Source: Phoronis australis (lineage: Eukaryota; Phoronida; Phoronidae). Taken from it: 64,000 nt of DNA. Shown piece by piece: positions 48,796-63,700 of the stretch (the first letter of the stretch is position 1; each line of letters begins with the position of its first letter). Location: contig NMRA01000270.1 in the NCBI GenBank assembly GCA_002633005.1, positions 486,904-550,903 of the forward strand. The letters are read 5' to 3'. The notes under the pieces are model-generated. The model did no database searches, was not told the DNA's origin, and worked only from the letters and a program-made list of their open reading frames with translations. The translations under genes were made by a program, and so were the position numbers.

Positions 48796-51700
48796 GTAAG
48801 GCCATAACAGCTGCAGCTGAGAGTTAACTAGACAACAATTTTATTGGATTTAAAATTAGTGATAAAGGAAGATATGATAGTTTACGATTCTATGTACAAT
48901 CAGTTCTCTCCATCTGCAAGGTCATCAGTGTTACTACATTAGCGCTATACTCCTGTTTGTTCAAGAAAGGACCGCGTGTAATTTAAAGGTGTAATCAGGA
49001 ACATGACTGTTCGTTATCGTGTTAACCTTTCCCACTAACTGAATCCTTGGTAAAAGCGAAGTTTTGCTTCTAATGGGAAAGGGACTTTAATGTAGCCTAC
49101 TCTTGCTGACTATACATTTTTACATTTTAGAATAGTTTGTGTGTCTGTGGACACCTTCTAGATGTGATGTTCTTTTGTTGAAGTTCTCCGTTCTGCTGAC
49201 CAATGTAATGCAGTAGGGCCCTTGTTTGTCCAAGGGAAAAGGTGCCTGTGCCTTTTGAGAGGGCAATTTTTTGGGTGAGGGGAAAATTCTACCTCCCAAT
49301 CACCGTCAGTAAAACCCTCCACCCTGTTGCAAGCCCTCATAGGCTCTGCCTTAAGTAGCCAAAATAAATACTTTGTGCCCTTTCAAATTGTCACCTGCGT
49401 GGGTTACAAGGGATTCCACCTGTAGGAGAATTTTTCAATCACTGGAGGGGAATTTTTGGGTCTCATGAGGAGAATTTCTGGTGATTTTTCAATATTTTTC
49501 AGAGGGGAATATGGCCGATAGTTGGCCCCATAACTGAGGGATTGAGGGCCCTGTATAGCAACCGTTTCCAGCATCATTTTGTATCATCACACTAGATCTA
49601 CTTTAGAAACTGGGCTCAATTTGTGTCAACTCGTACTTTGTACAAGAACACTGAGCTAAATTTCTTTTGTGTTGAATAGAGCAATTACCATATTGGTAAC
49701 TACTTCACTGCAAAATAGAACACTGGCAAAGTCCTTGAGGTGTGGTGGGTAATTGATGCGTTCATCTTGATGCTAAACAAAAGGATGCTGGAATGCTTAA
49801 CAATGAACTAAATCGATAAATCTGGATTGGGTAACTGCTGTCCTCGGGTAAATGAGAAATATTAGTAAAGTGTTTCTAGTTTGTAATAGGTGATTTACCT
49901 GTTCTTGCAGAGGACTATGAGCTCCTGTTACAAGCCAATCGGGAACGTGCCGAGATCGTCGCCAAATATGACAGGGTAAGTGTCTCAAGGTCTCTGGCTG
50001 GCGTCCATTAGATATGACTAATGTGCTAGTATTTTATTTATTGTCAGATTTTCCTCATACTGATATGTTGTGCATTATAATTATGAAATTGTCCCCTGAG
50101 TCTAGCACAACACACAGACAGTTGATTATGTTTCAACACTGAGTTATCGTTACTAAGTCCCGTTTTTGCTCTTCAGTAACATTTCTTACAAACCGGTAGT
50201 TTCTTATTTCAACATGAAAACGCAGAACAGCAAGATGAGATCCAATCTCAATGCTGTTTTTCTGACGAGATTCAGGCTTATGCAACAATACCGACGGCTT
50301 AGAAAAAATCTTTTTTCATGAACAAAACTGTGCATGCAGGCCAATTATTCATGTTCAAGTGCAGTCTCACTTATGTATCAGCCTGTTTACGCCCGTGTCA
50401 TATTCTGCTTAATCGAGAACACTTATATTGTCATATTACATGCAAACTCTTAATACAGCTCTCATTTCTTTATCTTATCTGGTCAGTGCATGTCATTCTC
50501 CACACAGTTGCCTGGGTAGACTGTTAGTTCAGCCTCCTAATGGGATGGCTGATCTGATCCTAATTTACTTGGTGAAAGCTTTTAAGTAGAGTGCTGCTGC
50601 TCAGCCGCATAGCTAAAATGATGGCGTTGCGACTTTTCCACTGGTTACTAACTGAAAAACTTGATGTTTTAGTAAATAGTAGGAAATAATGAAATGGTGA
50701 CATTATGTTGACTTCACAAGTACTGCTATGGGGGAGATAACTCGGTTTATGAGTGATTGTTTTACTGTAAAGTATCGCCAATTTTGTAAAAACTAATGGT
50801 CAAAATTGATTTTTTTTTCATTTTTCAAAATCTTCAGACATTTGTCACGTTGTCCTGAAAGCTGCAGTGACTTATATAAGGCGCAGTTGTAGTCATTACC
50901 ATGGGCCTCACATGGATACATTGTCCTCAGAGCTGTAATGACCTGTGTTAGATGCAGTTGTGGTCACGTCAGGGATACCATAGAATCATACACACGAGCA
51001 CCTTATGCACTCATGACCTACGAACGTATGAATCATGAATACGAATGATAATCATGCATACGAACCACAAAAATCACACATACAAACACATATCATCGTA
51101 TGAGCGTCTGAATCATATGCACGAACCACCACACGACAAAGTGTTTGTGCGTGTGATTCAACGCTCGTGTGTATGATTTCGCGTTTGTGTGATTTTTGAG
51201 GTTCGTGTGCACGATTTTTGTTCATATGCGTGTTTTTTGGATCCCTATGCATGATTTATGGGTTCCTATGAATGATTCATAGGTTTGTATGTGGTTCGTG
51301 CGTAAGATGCGATGATTTTAAGATTCTGTAGTACCCCTGTAAATTGTATTGTATTGTATTTATTTATTATTGTGACAAGTACAATTAATTCAAACAGTTA
51401 TAGGTATAACATTCATAAGAAAAATAAGTTCCCGGCCCAGTTGGGCTTATTAGTCATTTCAACCACACAACTCAGATGTAGGCCTACCATAAATGCCACG
51501 GTTTCTAAGTTCAAAAGCAGACTCGATATGTTTGGCAAATTGCTTAGGGAAATACTGAAACAGAAGTTTTAATGTATCTAATCTTCTGAAATCTGCAAAG
51601 TTCGGGACTTGAAGTGATACATTATTAAATAGAATAGACCTCCGTGAGTTATAAACAGAACAATCAAACACAAAGTGTAGCTCATCCTCCACAGAACCAG

Positions 51701-54700
51701 AATCACAACACAGGCAAAGTCTCTCACCCACAGAAGTGTTTACATAAGGACCAGTTTCCATGTGCACTGACTGTTGGTCCACTTTGACCTATTGGTGGTT
51801 TACACCTGATGTGACTTCAACATGCAATCATGTTCACTGTCAAGAAGGGCTATAATTATGACACCACTGTCAAGATTAGACTGGTGACAGCTGATTCCTT
51901 TTAGGGGCTTTTCTATTATCACAGTATACCACACAGTATACCATATTACCAGTGTTCTCCACAACAGAGCTCAATGGTATTTACAATCATCCTGATTACG
52001 TTCCGATGTACATGTCTATGGTGTGAGGGGTTTGTGTGTAGAACCTCGGAATCAGAATGTTGAACTGGTGCCAAAATGTCCCGAAGAAATGACTCGTTTC
52101 CCTTGCATTATTTTTCGAACGCTACACAGGTGAGCCAAAATCATGGCAAAATTCAAACTCAGTAAGATCCAAAGTATTGGAAAACACCGAAGTTTTTGGC
52201 TTGCTACAGCAGCAGATGGTGTCGAATGTCATCACCATTTAGTTATATATGAGGATTCTGCAGTACACTGTGTGTAATAATTTATTAAAGCTGCCAGTCA
52301 GATGTTACTTGCTCCATCTTGTGTGCGTTCATTTGACTGACAATTTCCAGACACTGCTTTCAACACAAAAATGAGGAGCTTATAGTCTTCTACAGCAATT
52401 CATTTTTCAAACCCTGAAATAGCTTCTAATAGCTGATTTTCAAAATAGCTACGTCATATTGAAATTCACTATGCCACCAGATGGCGATCAGGTTTTTTAA
52501 TAAGAACGAAATGTTGGTTCATCCCAAGCCCAAAACCACTTATAATTTGAGATCAGAACAAGTTACCAGTTTTGTGAGTATCTATGTTGACAGCAAGTGG
52601 CCTAAATGTTATGGAAATAGGTTTATGACTGGGGTTAAATGATGTTGAAAAGCTTGGTGGAGTGTATTGTGCTATGCGTTTTGCCATGATTTATTCCCTC
52701 CGACCTCGCTGTGACCTCAACCTGATCTGGATGTTATAATGCAGGTGGATGGGAGTGCCCTAGTGACCTTTCTCAGGCCAAGGGTCAATGTCACTAGTCA
52801 TTGTTCAACTAGCAATCTTGTCAGGTTGTGTATGGATTGTACTCTATTGAACATCTTGTAATTATAAGGTGTTTTGTTGAGTGATTTGAGGGTATAAATT
52901 TGATGAAAATGCTTGGCTTAAAATGGGACATTGTGTTGGAATTAGCAGGGTGAAATTTGTAACGTTTCAACAATGTACAAGTATTTACTCTAATATTTTA
53001 CTGATAACAATAAGTGGGAACTCCTTTGCATCAGCTTGTTTCTTAATCATCAATATATTTATGTCCTGCATTGTACATTTACACTACATGGTACAGTAGA
53101 ATGTTACAAAATCAGCCTTTACAAACTGACGTCTGTTCGAAAACAACTGTTCTAAAACGATTTCTGATGAGTGCAGCTACGATGCCATGTACTAGACTTG
53201 CGAGCTAGTGCAAGTAAACTTAGGTTTATTTAGGAGCCTTGAAAAATTGCCAAAATTGGCTTACTTTGTAAGATCATGTCTCAGAAATTGCTTATTGGAG
53301 TCCTATGAAACTTTCAGACTTCATGCATAATGCACTGTTTTAAGATATGTTTTTAAGGACCCATTGCTGGCAGTTGTTGAATATAATGATTGCCTCGTGT
53401 GCCAGGTTTCACCTGTTCAAATATGACTTGAAGACCTTTGTATCTCGAAGGGATATACTAGTTGAAACTCTTGAACTTATGTACCAATGTCATATGTAAC
53501 ATGTTATAATGTTGTCCTCTATTTGTTATCAAGCCTTTTTGAACACAGTTTTGTACCTCATCCAAAATCAGTTCCCAGTACATGAGTTCAGGAACGATTC
53601 CTGAGTGACGGCCATGCTGTTCTTGAAAATGTATTGATACCACCGAGCTAAAACCATTGTTATTTTGTTTCATTGGTTGTTTTTGATTCACATTTGGTTG
53701 TTATTTGGTTGCTTGTTGTTCAAATGTTTGGCCATTTGTTTGCATGTGAAGCTTAGAATTAAATATAATTACAAGTTGAAATGGTGAATACGTCACACTT
53801 CCTACAGCCAACATGGAGTGCCCTATCTCATTGTGAAGGCATGGCACATTTAAGTTAAAGGACCCATCCTGCTAATGAATTAGAGGAGAAAACCTTTCCA
53901 GATTTGTAACTGTATTTTCTTCATGTCCTTAACATGAAACGATTCTTCACCGCCAACTGAGGCGTCTTTGTTTTCAGCGGTGGAAATTTTATTTTCAATA
54001 TTTTTGTCAGTTGTTTGATTATCATCAATGTTTAGCACTTTTGTATAAATATGTAATAGCAGTTTTACTTAATTATCCTGAGAATGCTCAATGTTATGAA
54101 AATGTTTACCCCAGTCTAGTGCGACACTCATTTGAACCTCAACGTAGTCAAGTCTGACACAAAATAAGACTTGAAAGGGTTTATACCTTAGTCTTCCTTT
54201 GCTGTAGGAAGCATGGAATCTCACTAAACTGTGACTTCTGTTGTCATTTCTATCTCACTATTGAACTTACAGTTAAGAAATATTGAAACACGCCTTTATT
54301 TTCTCAGTCTACCGGATGGCCTTCAGTGTAGGTTGTTTACATTGTGAGGCTGGCCTATAATTCACTTCCTTGATGGGCAGCCCTAACAGCTGTTGACTGA
54401 CAGGTCTACAAGTGCATCATGGCCATCGCTGGTCAATGTTATCAGTCAGTGATTGGTGTGTGAGTCAGGCTTGTGTAACAGGATGGGTTCTGGGCATGGC
54501 CCTCAAGTCAGCAGCAGTCCGCTTGGCTGTCTGTGTGCATTTGCTGTGTCCCCTTCAGACTAGACCCAGCGGCCTGGTCTAATCTGTCACTAAAAATTGT
54601 TTTTGGTATTTTATATTCTACTTTGTGCAAACTCAAGTGTCTTATTCCGTGCTCAAATACATAATGGCTTACAGGAACAACTGTTAAATCATTTTTTTTT

Positions 54701-57700
54701 GCTCTTGGCGATTCCAGCATTCAGGCTAAAAGTTCGAATCAGAACTCAACTTTTCAAGTTTTTGCTTGAATTTGTGCCTCGAATCTAGGACTCATCCAAT
54801 GCGAGCTTCGTTTGGTAACTCATTTGCAAACAGCGTAATGTACTCAAGCATAGATTAATAGACACAAATCTTGAGTTTGTACAAAAGCAGAATTGAAATG
54901 CCAAAACTAATTTTGAGTAAAAAGACTGTGTTGTATACAGGAAGGAAGTAGAGTCAGGCTAAATTCAGTTGTGACTAATTTTGGGAAACTGTGGGTGGCC
55001 CAGAGACACATTAGGGTTGACTAAATAGCTATGTTAACTATTTGTTAATATCGTAAATTAGAAAATAATAGTTGGTGTTATTGAATGTCTTTTCCTTGTT
55101 TTTTATGAGGTATGTCAAAATGTTTATTGAATGTTCATGTTTGAAGTGCATTCCTTTCTGGCTTTTTATAAACTCAAATATCATATTAACATTATTAGTA
55201 GTTCAAAAAAGTGAGCAGAAACTCCAAGCTGAAGGTTTTTGTGCGCCCACATATTTGTGGACGCATTATGCCGTCATATCCGTCCGGTGTCCGGCGTCCG
55301 CTGCTCTATCTCCAAAACCCTTTGACATACATTCATGAAATTTGGCACATATGTTCCATTCATGAATGGGATGGCACGAGCGAACTTTCGGACAGATCCG
55401 ACTACCGGTGTGCCCCCTAGTGGCAATTTTATTTGTTTACATTTACCTTTGTATCTTCAAACATCTTTAACGGATTTTCATGAAATTTAATATGTAGTCA
55501 CCTATTAGTGGGTTGACGCTATCCTCCCATTTTCGGATGGATTCGACGTAGTTTACACCACCTAGTGGCCATTTTTACTGTTTTCGAGTTTTGCGTCCAC
55601 CCCTCTATCAATCAAACCACTCAAAGGATGATTGTGAAAATTGGCATGTATGTGCTTACTATAAAGAGGACAGTTGATGATGATTTTTCGACGATTTCGA
55701 CTACTGTGGCACATCCTAGTGGCAGTTTTGTTTTTGTTGCACCTATGGCTGTATCTCCTAAACCGTTCGTAGGATCTTTACTTAATTTAGCAAGTGTATT
55801 CATATGATGTTGACTACGGATGACGACGACTTTCGGACAGATATGACTACTGCTGTGTCCCCTATTGGCAATTTTAGTTTTTTACGTTTAACTCGTTATC
55901 TTCAAAGGTCCTCAACAGATTTTCATAAAATTTTTTGACTATTACTGTCAACCTCTTGTATATCAGGTTCAAAACTAGCGCAGCATCTATTGGTGTATTG
56001 ACGCTATCTTCCTGTTTTTGGATGTAATCGAGGTATTTTGCACCACCTAGTGGCCATTTTTTTGCTGTTCTCAAATCTTGTTTTTGGTGTCCACCCCTGT
56101 ATCAACCAAATCATTTGAAAATTGGCATATATGTTCTCAGTGTGAAGACTACCTTTGATGATGGTGACTGACTACTGTGGCGCCTCCTAGTGGTAGTTTT
56201 ATTTTACGCCCATAGTTGTATCTCCTAAACCCACTGCAGGATCTTTACTAAATTTAATATAGTAAGTGTATTTGCATGAAGATAACAACAGACAACAACT
56301 TTCAGGCACTGTACTAGTGGCAATTTCATTTTTCATTTTTTTCTGTTTTCCTTTGTTTCTCTGAAGTTCCTTATGAAATATGGCATGTTCCTGTTTTTCG
56401 GATGGATTGTTTGTTTTTGCGCATCTAGTGGTCATTTTTATGATACAAATAAATAACCCTAAAAGCACACCATTTGCAATGTATTCGTGGGTGCATTTCA
56501 CCGCTCCGCGCGTTGCTCTTATTGATGGTTTAAGCCAGTTCATTGAGAACTATGCTTCAGAGGGAATCTGCTCATTTGATGTCTTCACTGTTGGGATTCC
56601 TCTGTTGCAACACAGTTTTAATATTATTTGGTGGTAATTAACACCAGCTGGTAGCATTTGTGTCTACAATCAACTGCCTGTGAAATTTCTGGCCCACTTC
56701 TCTGCAGTATAGAACCTGGGATTAACACAGTTGGGATTCCCAGATGGAACTTAGCTGCTGCCCAAGACTGCATTGTGGGTATTATATCAGCCTTGGAACT
56801 AATTTGTACTTGGTGTGGTTCTCTGCTTACAAACCGTAGTCCTCTGGGTTCATGCCCAGGTATGTTTATGCGCCTAACCCCTTTTGTACAAACAGGATTT
56901 TCCTCTCAAGAACCTGCGGTAAAAGTTCTTGTTTGGGACAGGGAAAATAATTATTTTGATCAAGGCCAGAGCTAGTACCAAATTTTAGAAATAGTCAATA
57001 TTGGCTATCTAAATTCAAGAATAATTATTAACGACTAAGGATCGTTCACCCCAGGTCACAATCTTCAGAATAAGAAAATTCAGATACTGTCCCAAACTGG
57101 AGAATTTTTACCACTCGTCTTTGGGAGCCTTTCACACCAACATCAACTCCTTGATGTTTTTTGGGGAGTGTTGGGGAAAAATTTACCTTGTCTTGGACTG
57201 AAGTTGAGCAAATTTACTTCTGTGTACGGTGATAAATGGTGCTTAGACTATAAAGCAATTCTTTTGTTCAATGCCCGGTGGCATAAAAGTGGAATTTCTG
57301 TTTAGTTGAAATTAGAATTTCTGTTTTGTTAAAATTAGATTTGTCAACAAAATAAAATCTTAAATCAACAGCATTTCATTATTTGCTTGGTTCGTGTTGT
57401 TTTGCTGTGATCAAACAACTTGTAGTGAATTTTTGAATTCTGACCGCAGTGCAGGTGCAAGGTGCCCCTGTGTTTATAGATATGTATGACTAATCTGCAC
57501 CTATTTAGCACGCAGTATGGCGGCAAATAAAAATATAATTTTATTTTTTGAAATTCCTCAATAAAAATAAAGATTAAGAAAATTCTATCCTGTTACAGTG
57601 TTGACCGTGTGCATAAAGCAATGTTCCTTGGAGCAAGGTAGACAAATTTTGAAAAACAGAAAATGACAAGTTTTTCAATTATTTTTTAGCCAAATAAGTG

Positions 57701-60700
57701 AAGAATTGGTGTGTATACACAAGGTGTGGTCAAAGTGTGGATAGATGTCAATATACACACCTGTATGTAGTATGTTACCAATGATGTGTGTCACTGATTT
57801 GGACATGTTGTTAGGGCTGTGTAATAATAAAAAAATAAAGTTATGATGTTAATTATGGGATGTATTGGTGGATAGGGCATTATACCCATCAACAAGACAT
57901 ACCGGTATAAGTCAAAATTAGATCATAGGGCAAATAGTGGTTTGAAAATGAATCATGGTTTGAAAAGCACTCTCAAACATGAAGTTGCGCTTTGCATTTG
58001 TAGTATTCGGAATTCAGTTATCTTATCAATTTTAGTAAGTTGCTGTCAGAGATTTTGGTATCAGGTGTCTAATCTTCATCAGATTGTAGTAGTTTCAGTT
58101 TTCAGTCATGTACTCTGTGTTTTATGCTTTAAGATGTACTAAGCTATCACTATATGTTTTATATGTTACAATGTATAGTAACTGGAGGCTCAATACAGCC
58201 GTACTCCATGGCACTGTCTACCTGTTTATCGTACCCAAGGTTGACCTTGCTCAAATTAGTAACAGTCTTTCAGCTGTTACTATTCTGCATCAAATTTACC
58301 TTTGTAGTAAATTATACAGGTACCTTATTAATATTGTAAAGGTAGAGCATTCACTTTTCATGGTCAGTCATTAAACTTGAGATTTACATTAACATTCGTT
58401 GATAATAACAGGTGATCCAGGATCACTTCAATGAAAGATGTTTGTTCACTTGACAGGCTGTGGAACTTCGTATGTTTGTCAGTTGTTCAGGTGTTGAGCC
58501 CGACCAAACGCGGCAGGTCAGGGGGATAATGGAAGGGTTGCTTGCTTTCTGTCACCACACTGATGACTCTCTGTGGCTGTAACTTATTTTAGCACTGGGG
58601 TTCACATTGCATTGTTACACTTGCCGTTGGCATGAAACACATATGTCCAATGTTCATTCTTCCTAATCATTCATTAGTGTGGCATAACTTGAGTAATTGG
58701 GGATTAAACGGAATTAAATGGAAATCGTCTTTAGTCTGCTGTCTTGCTCCGTTGTTTCTCAGTCGGTACAGCCAAATAGGTGGAACAATGATTTCGAAAA
58801 GGCGAAGGTCTTCTCGTTAAGAAATTAATAAAATCTTGGCTAATTTTTTAATAATTAACTATTATTCCCATCGGATTTCCTTCCATTATAGACTAGTGAA
58901 GTCCGGTGTACACTTCCAGCACAATTGTTCCTTTAATTATTAAGTCAGGGTCAGAAAGTGTAAGGTCATTTTATTAGAAACAACAGTAGACTTCCTTACA
59001 CCTTACCATAAGAGCTTCATTGTTAGCAGACAGCAGTAATAAGATGCACTTTAAACTACAAATCATGCACATGGCTGTATGTTTGATGACATCATATTGT
59101 CATTTACGCTCTTATTTCGGTCCATGCACCTATATCCCAAACAGTGCATTACTAAACTTGTCTCATGGACACAGGGCCCTAAACCTGGCATATGAGCATG
59201 TGTTACAGTGTGTGTGTGAATGTTTTTGTCAGTTCTTGTCACCTTCAATCAAAGTGGCTACAAACCCACCTACCATCACCAAAACCAACTTTTGATTTTG
59301 AGCAATTACCATTATGAAATTGGTCTCAAAATGTTTCTTAGTTAAACTGAAAGATGTTTTAGTAGCTTGCAAATACTGACAACTGTTTTTTGTTGAGCTC
59401 AGGCTATACAGGTTGTCTTGTCACGACGTGTCATTTTATGTGCCGAGCACATGGTCTCATCGAATAATGACCTGTTACACCTCTGCAAGCCCAGAAATCA
59501 CGTCTCATCTGAGTAGTGAACACGTTGAGACCAATTCTGTTGCAGTACAATGCCTAAGTCAAAAAGTTTGATTCTTTAATAGTTTGCCTAAATTGATTAG
59601 ACATTAATGTTCACTATTCCATGGATAAGTCAAGCTTCACTCACATATTTATAGAAATTTGCTCCTCCGTTTTCCGTAAGTGTTTCACTTAAAGGCGCAT
59701 GTTTTTATATGTATGCGTGTATGGTTAGCGTTAAAATGTTCTGTGCATGTTGCAGCCTTTCAGTATTGGTTCTGCCTAACACTATACGTCTTCTTTTGAT
59801 CCAGGGCTCAGAGAGTGCCGACCCTTGGGAGAACCCTGAGTTTGAAGTGTATCACATAACAGACAGATATGGCTTCTTACAGTAAGTTGAGAGTTGGGAA
59901 TAAAAATTAGAGTGTGGTGAAACAAACGACTGTTGGATGTAAAGTGTAATTCAATTGTTACAGGAAGTGAGTGTTAAGAAGAAGAAAAGTGCAAAGTTGT
60001 TATTGATATCTCAGTTTCATGTTATAATTAGCTCGGGATAGATTTATTTTTTGGTGCATTTCACGGTATTTTGTCGTGGACACATAATTTTATAACCTGA
60101 TCAGATTTCTTTTTGTCCAAAATATGAGTTGGAACTTTAAAATCAGCGCATAGGTAAACAACCACATATTGATTGATTTATTTTCTATAAACCATTCTCA
60201 AGATAAAAGTTCACAATATCCCAATCAGGTGACGCAGGTGGAGAACAGACTATACAGGTACACATCAAAATGCATTGTTATTGGAGAGACCAGAAATAAA
60301 AACAGTTGGAGCTCAAATGAAACAATTGTATTGAGATAAAGCTCAGCTTGAGACTGGTTTATAGACGATAAACTGAAACGTCAATGAATGTGTCGTTTAA
60401 ATATGCGCTGATTTTAAAACTACTATTTTAGAAGCTACTATATAATGATGAAAGTGACTTTTACAGAGATAAAAGATCAAATTTTATGAAATCATATCAG
60501 TTCATTCGATATATTATGCTTTTAGGGATTTTATTGTCATATTTGTGCAAGAAGGTTGCATTGTGACATTTTGTTTTCTTAAATTCTTTGAAATATCAGT
60601 CGACTTTTATTCATAAAAAACAACATAATAACTTGTGTGTGTTTAAGTAATAAATGACAAGGAAATGCAAAGAAAGTAATTAGTTTTTATAATTAGTCAG

Positions 60701-63700
60701 AATGATTAGCTTTTGTCGCATTTGGAACAGATTTTAGAAAAAGTACATCTGCAATTTTTTTCAATATTCATTTTCTCCTACCTCTTCCCGAAGTTGTTAA
60801 AATGAGTACTTGTTGTCAATGTATTTGTCAACATGTAGTAATTAAAGAAAAATAAAATCTATCATGTTCCGCTGCAAAACATAAAAAAGAGACAAGTGCA
60901 AGTGGTCTGATGTCATTTGCGGGGCGTCAGAGATGTGCAGGCCTCATGGTTGGTCTCATTGGACTAAACATTTGAGCTAAAAACATGAGAACTCCGTTAT
61001 AGATCAATAGGTTATCTATGAGAGAAGCTTGCAAGTCTGCCAGTCTCCTTTAAGAAAACGGACAGATTTCTCCATTTGTTGCCATGCGTAAACCTGTGTC
61101 AGTAATTTGTTACTTTCTCACATCGCAGCTTGTTTTATATTTCAGCGATAAAGAATTGCCATCCAGGACTGCAGCGGAGGCAAAGGTACGTGCGCACTGA
61201 ACTTGCAGTAAAATATCTTCAGTCTGGGTCACTATATTGCGGACAAGTGAAATTTCATTTTCTCAAATTTCTTATCAAAAACAACTGGAGAATCAACGTA
61301 CTTTGCATTTAGGATTGTTGGTATGAGGTGGCTATTACCAAACAACATTTAGTAAAATTTCGATCATTTGCAAAAAATGTGGTAAGCCACTGAAAAATAG
61401 AAATATGGCAAGTTTTGCAATTATATTTGTCCCAAATTTGACAATTTTTACGGTATGTTGTGTTTTCCTTGTGCGAGTACACAGTATTTTTCTGAACAAT
61501 GTTATAGAGAGGTTATGTGAGACCATAGAGGCATTTTGAGGCTTGCCATATCCACATATAAATGAGCAAGGGATCTCATGATGAAGAATTTGGTATGAAC
61601 AGGAAGCATTCAACATAAAGGATAATATGGTTGCTTATTTAGGATAACATGGTTGCTTATTTAGGATAATATGGTTGCTTATTTACGATAATATGGTTGC
61701 TTATTTACGATAATATGGTTGCTTATTTAGGATAATATGGTTGCTTATTTAGCATAATATGGTTGCTTATTTAGGATAATATGGTTGCTTATTTATGATA
61801 ATATGGTTGTTTATTTATGATAATATGGCTGTTTATTTATGATAATATGGTTGTTTATTTATGATAATTTAGTTGCTTATTTAGAATAATATATTTGCTT
61901 ATTTAGAATAACATGTCATTTGTTGTTTGTATTTTGTTATGCTGTGTTGTGGTTGTGATTTAGTTTTGTTTTCTATTTCTTGTAGCAACTCCAAGTGGAG
62001 ATAGACCGGACGCAGAAATGGGTGAAGATGACGAAGAAATGGGACAAGTACTTCCCCAGCGAAAAGTTGTCCCTACGTGTGTACAAGGGGATACCCAACT
62101 CAATGAGAGGGCAGGTCTGGCATAAACTACTGAAAATTGATGACATGAAGGCGAAACAGAAAGGAGTTTTTAAGGTGAGGTGACTGAGGTTAGGGGCTGT
62201 GTTGTGATGTTTTTTGGCCGTTGGTTGGTGAGGTGGATAGCTGTCTGCAGTCAGTATAAACTGTTGTTGGTGGCTTGATTCATAGCTACTGAGAGTCGTG
62301 GACCTTCAAATGTTGAAGGGCTGAACTAATAACATGAAGTAGTATAGGATTGAGCCGGAACACAAGTCACTTTGGATACATGACAGCGTGTATTGATGCA
62401 GCACATTCATACCTGTCCATAAAACTTACTGATGCTATAAGACCCAGGTACTGATTATAAAGGCATGCATCATTTACTAACATCAGTCACAGTAGAGATT
62501 GTTCAGACTAGGCTTGGTTACAAGTGACTTGAGTGCTCACACGCATGTCTAATGCACATTAACTAGCAAGTGAAAACGTAAAAAGGACCACTGCATTGTG
62601 GCGCATTATGGCCTCTTACAGCTGCAGTTGTTGTGATGATCCTGAATCACATTCATTAAGAAGGTATTTGCTGTTAGTTGACAAAAAATTAAGTTTTTAC
62701 CACATTGTCGTGTTTAAAAAGGTATCATTATCAGGAAATTATCTGAAAGTGATAAAACACGTAGAGCACAAATTCTATGTTGTTGCTACAAGATGGTTTC
62801 TTGAAGTTGAAAGAATCTTTAGGCAGCTCACTATCGCCATCTGTTGGTACCTGGATTAAGAAGTGACTGACTGTTCCTACTCACACACCTCACTATCGCC
62901 ATCTCTTGGTACCTGAATAAAGAAGTGATTGATTGCCCACTAACACAGCTCAATATTGCCATTTGTTGGTACTTGGACAAAGAAGTGATTGTCTACTAAC
63001 ACAGCTTGTTATCGCCATCTGTTGGCACCGGTATAAAAAGAAACTGACTGTTTCACACAGCTCGCTATTGCCATCTGTTGGTACATTGGCAAACAAGTGA
63101 TTGACTGTGCCCACTCACACAGGCCCACTTAATTCTGGACCTCCTAAGGATATCTATTGCAATTGTTGTAATCCTGTTTTCTCTTCCTTTTAGAAAATGA
63201 AGGACCGTGCGCGGCGGACATCTCCCGACATCCGACAGATTGATTTGGATGTGAACAGGACGTATAGGAATCACATTATGTTTCGTGAACGATACGGCGT
63301 AAAGTAAGCGTTCACTGTTTTGACAAAATGGTTGAAAGTAACACTTATATAGAAAAATTCTAAAGTCACACATCTCTATAGCAATTGTGACAGGAAAGCA
63401 ATATGTCAAAATATCAAAAGCTGTAGGCTACGATCCTTTATGCCCCCCGGACTGATCTGTTTTTAAAGTTAGTGAGGTTTGGCTAAGCATGATCTTATCG
63501 GCGGTAATCAACTTGAGCCTAATTTACAAACTCTTTAAACCGTGAATTTAGAGAAAATAACCTTCATAATGTATTTCAGTCAGAAAAATTAACACAGTTT
63601 GGTCTTGGGTTTTAAAAATCGGTGAAGTTTTTACTGAAACCACACAGCATCTGAAAGAATTGACTTGGGGATTGCTGGTTTCATTTCCACTTCGTTAGTA

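Larger units (their letters stand above)
49976..59804 (+). other. USP6NL intron 2 (9.8 kb)
   Basis: No coding exon seen. Contains the 71-bp duplication, inverted CATACGAACC-type array, LINE fragment, CTAGTGG-motif element and a family M1 MITE. Confidence 0.7.

Noticed and set aside
61617-61916. Regular 22-bp units as a CRISPR array
   Set aside because: Units are directly joined with no unique spacers and the genome is animal; it is a minisatellite.
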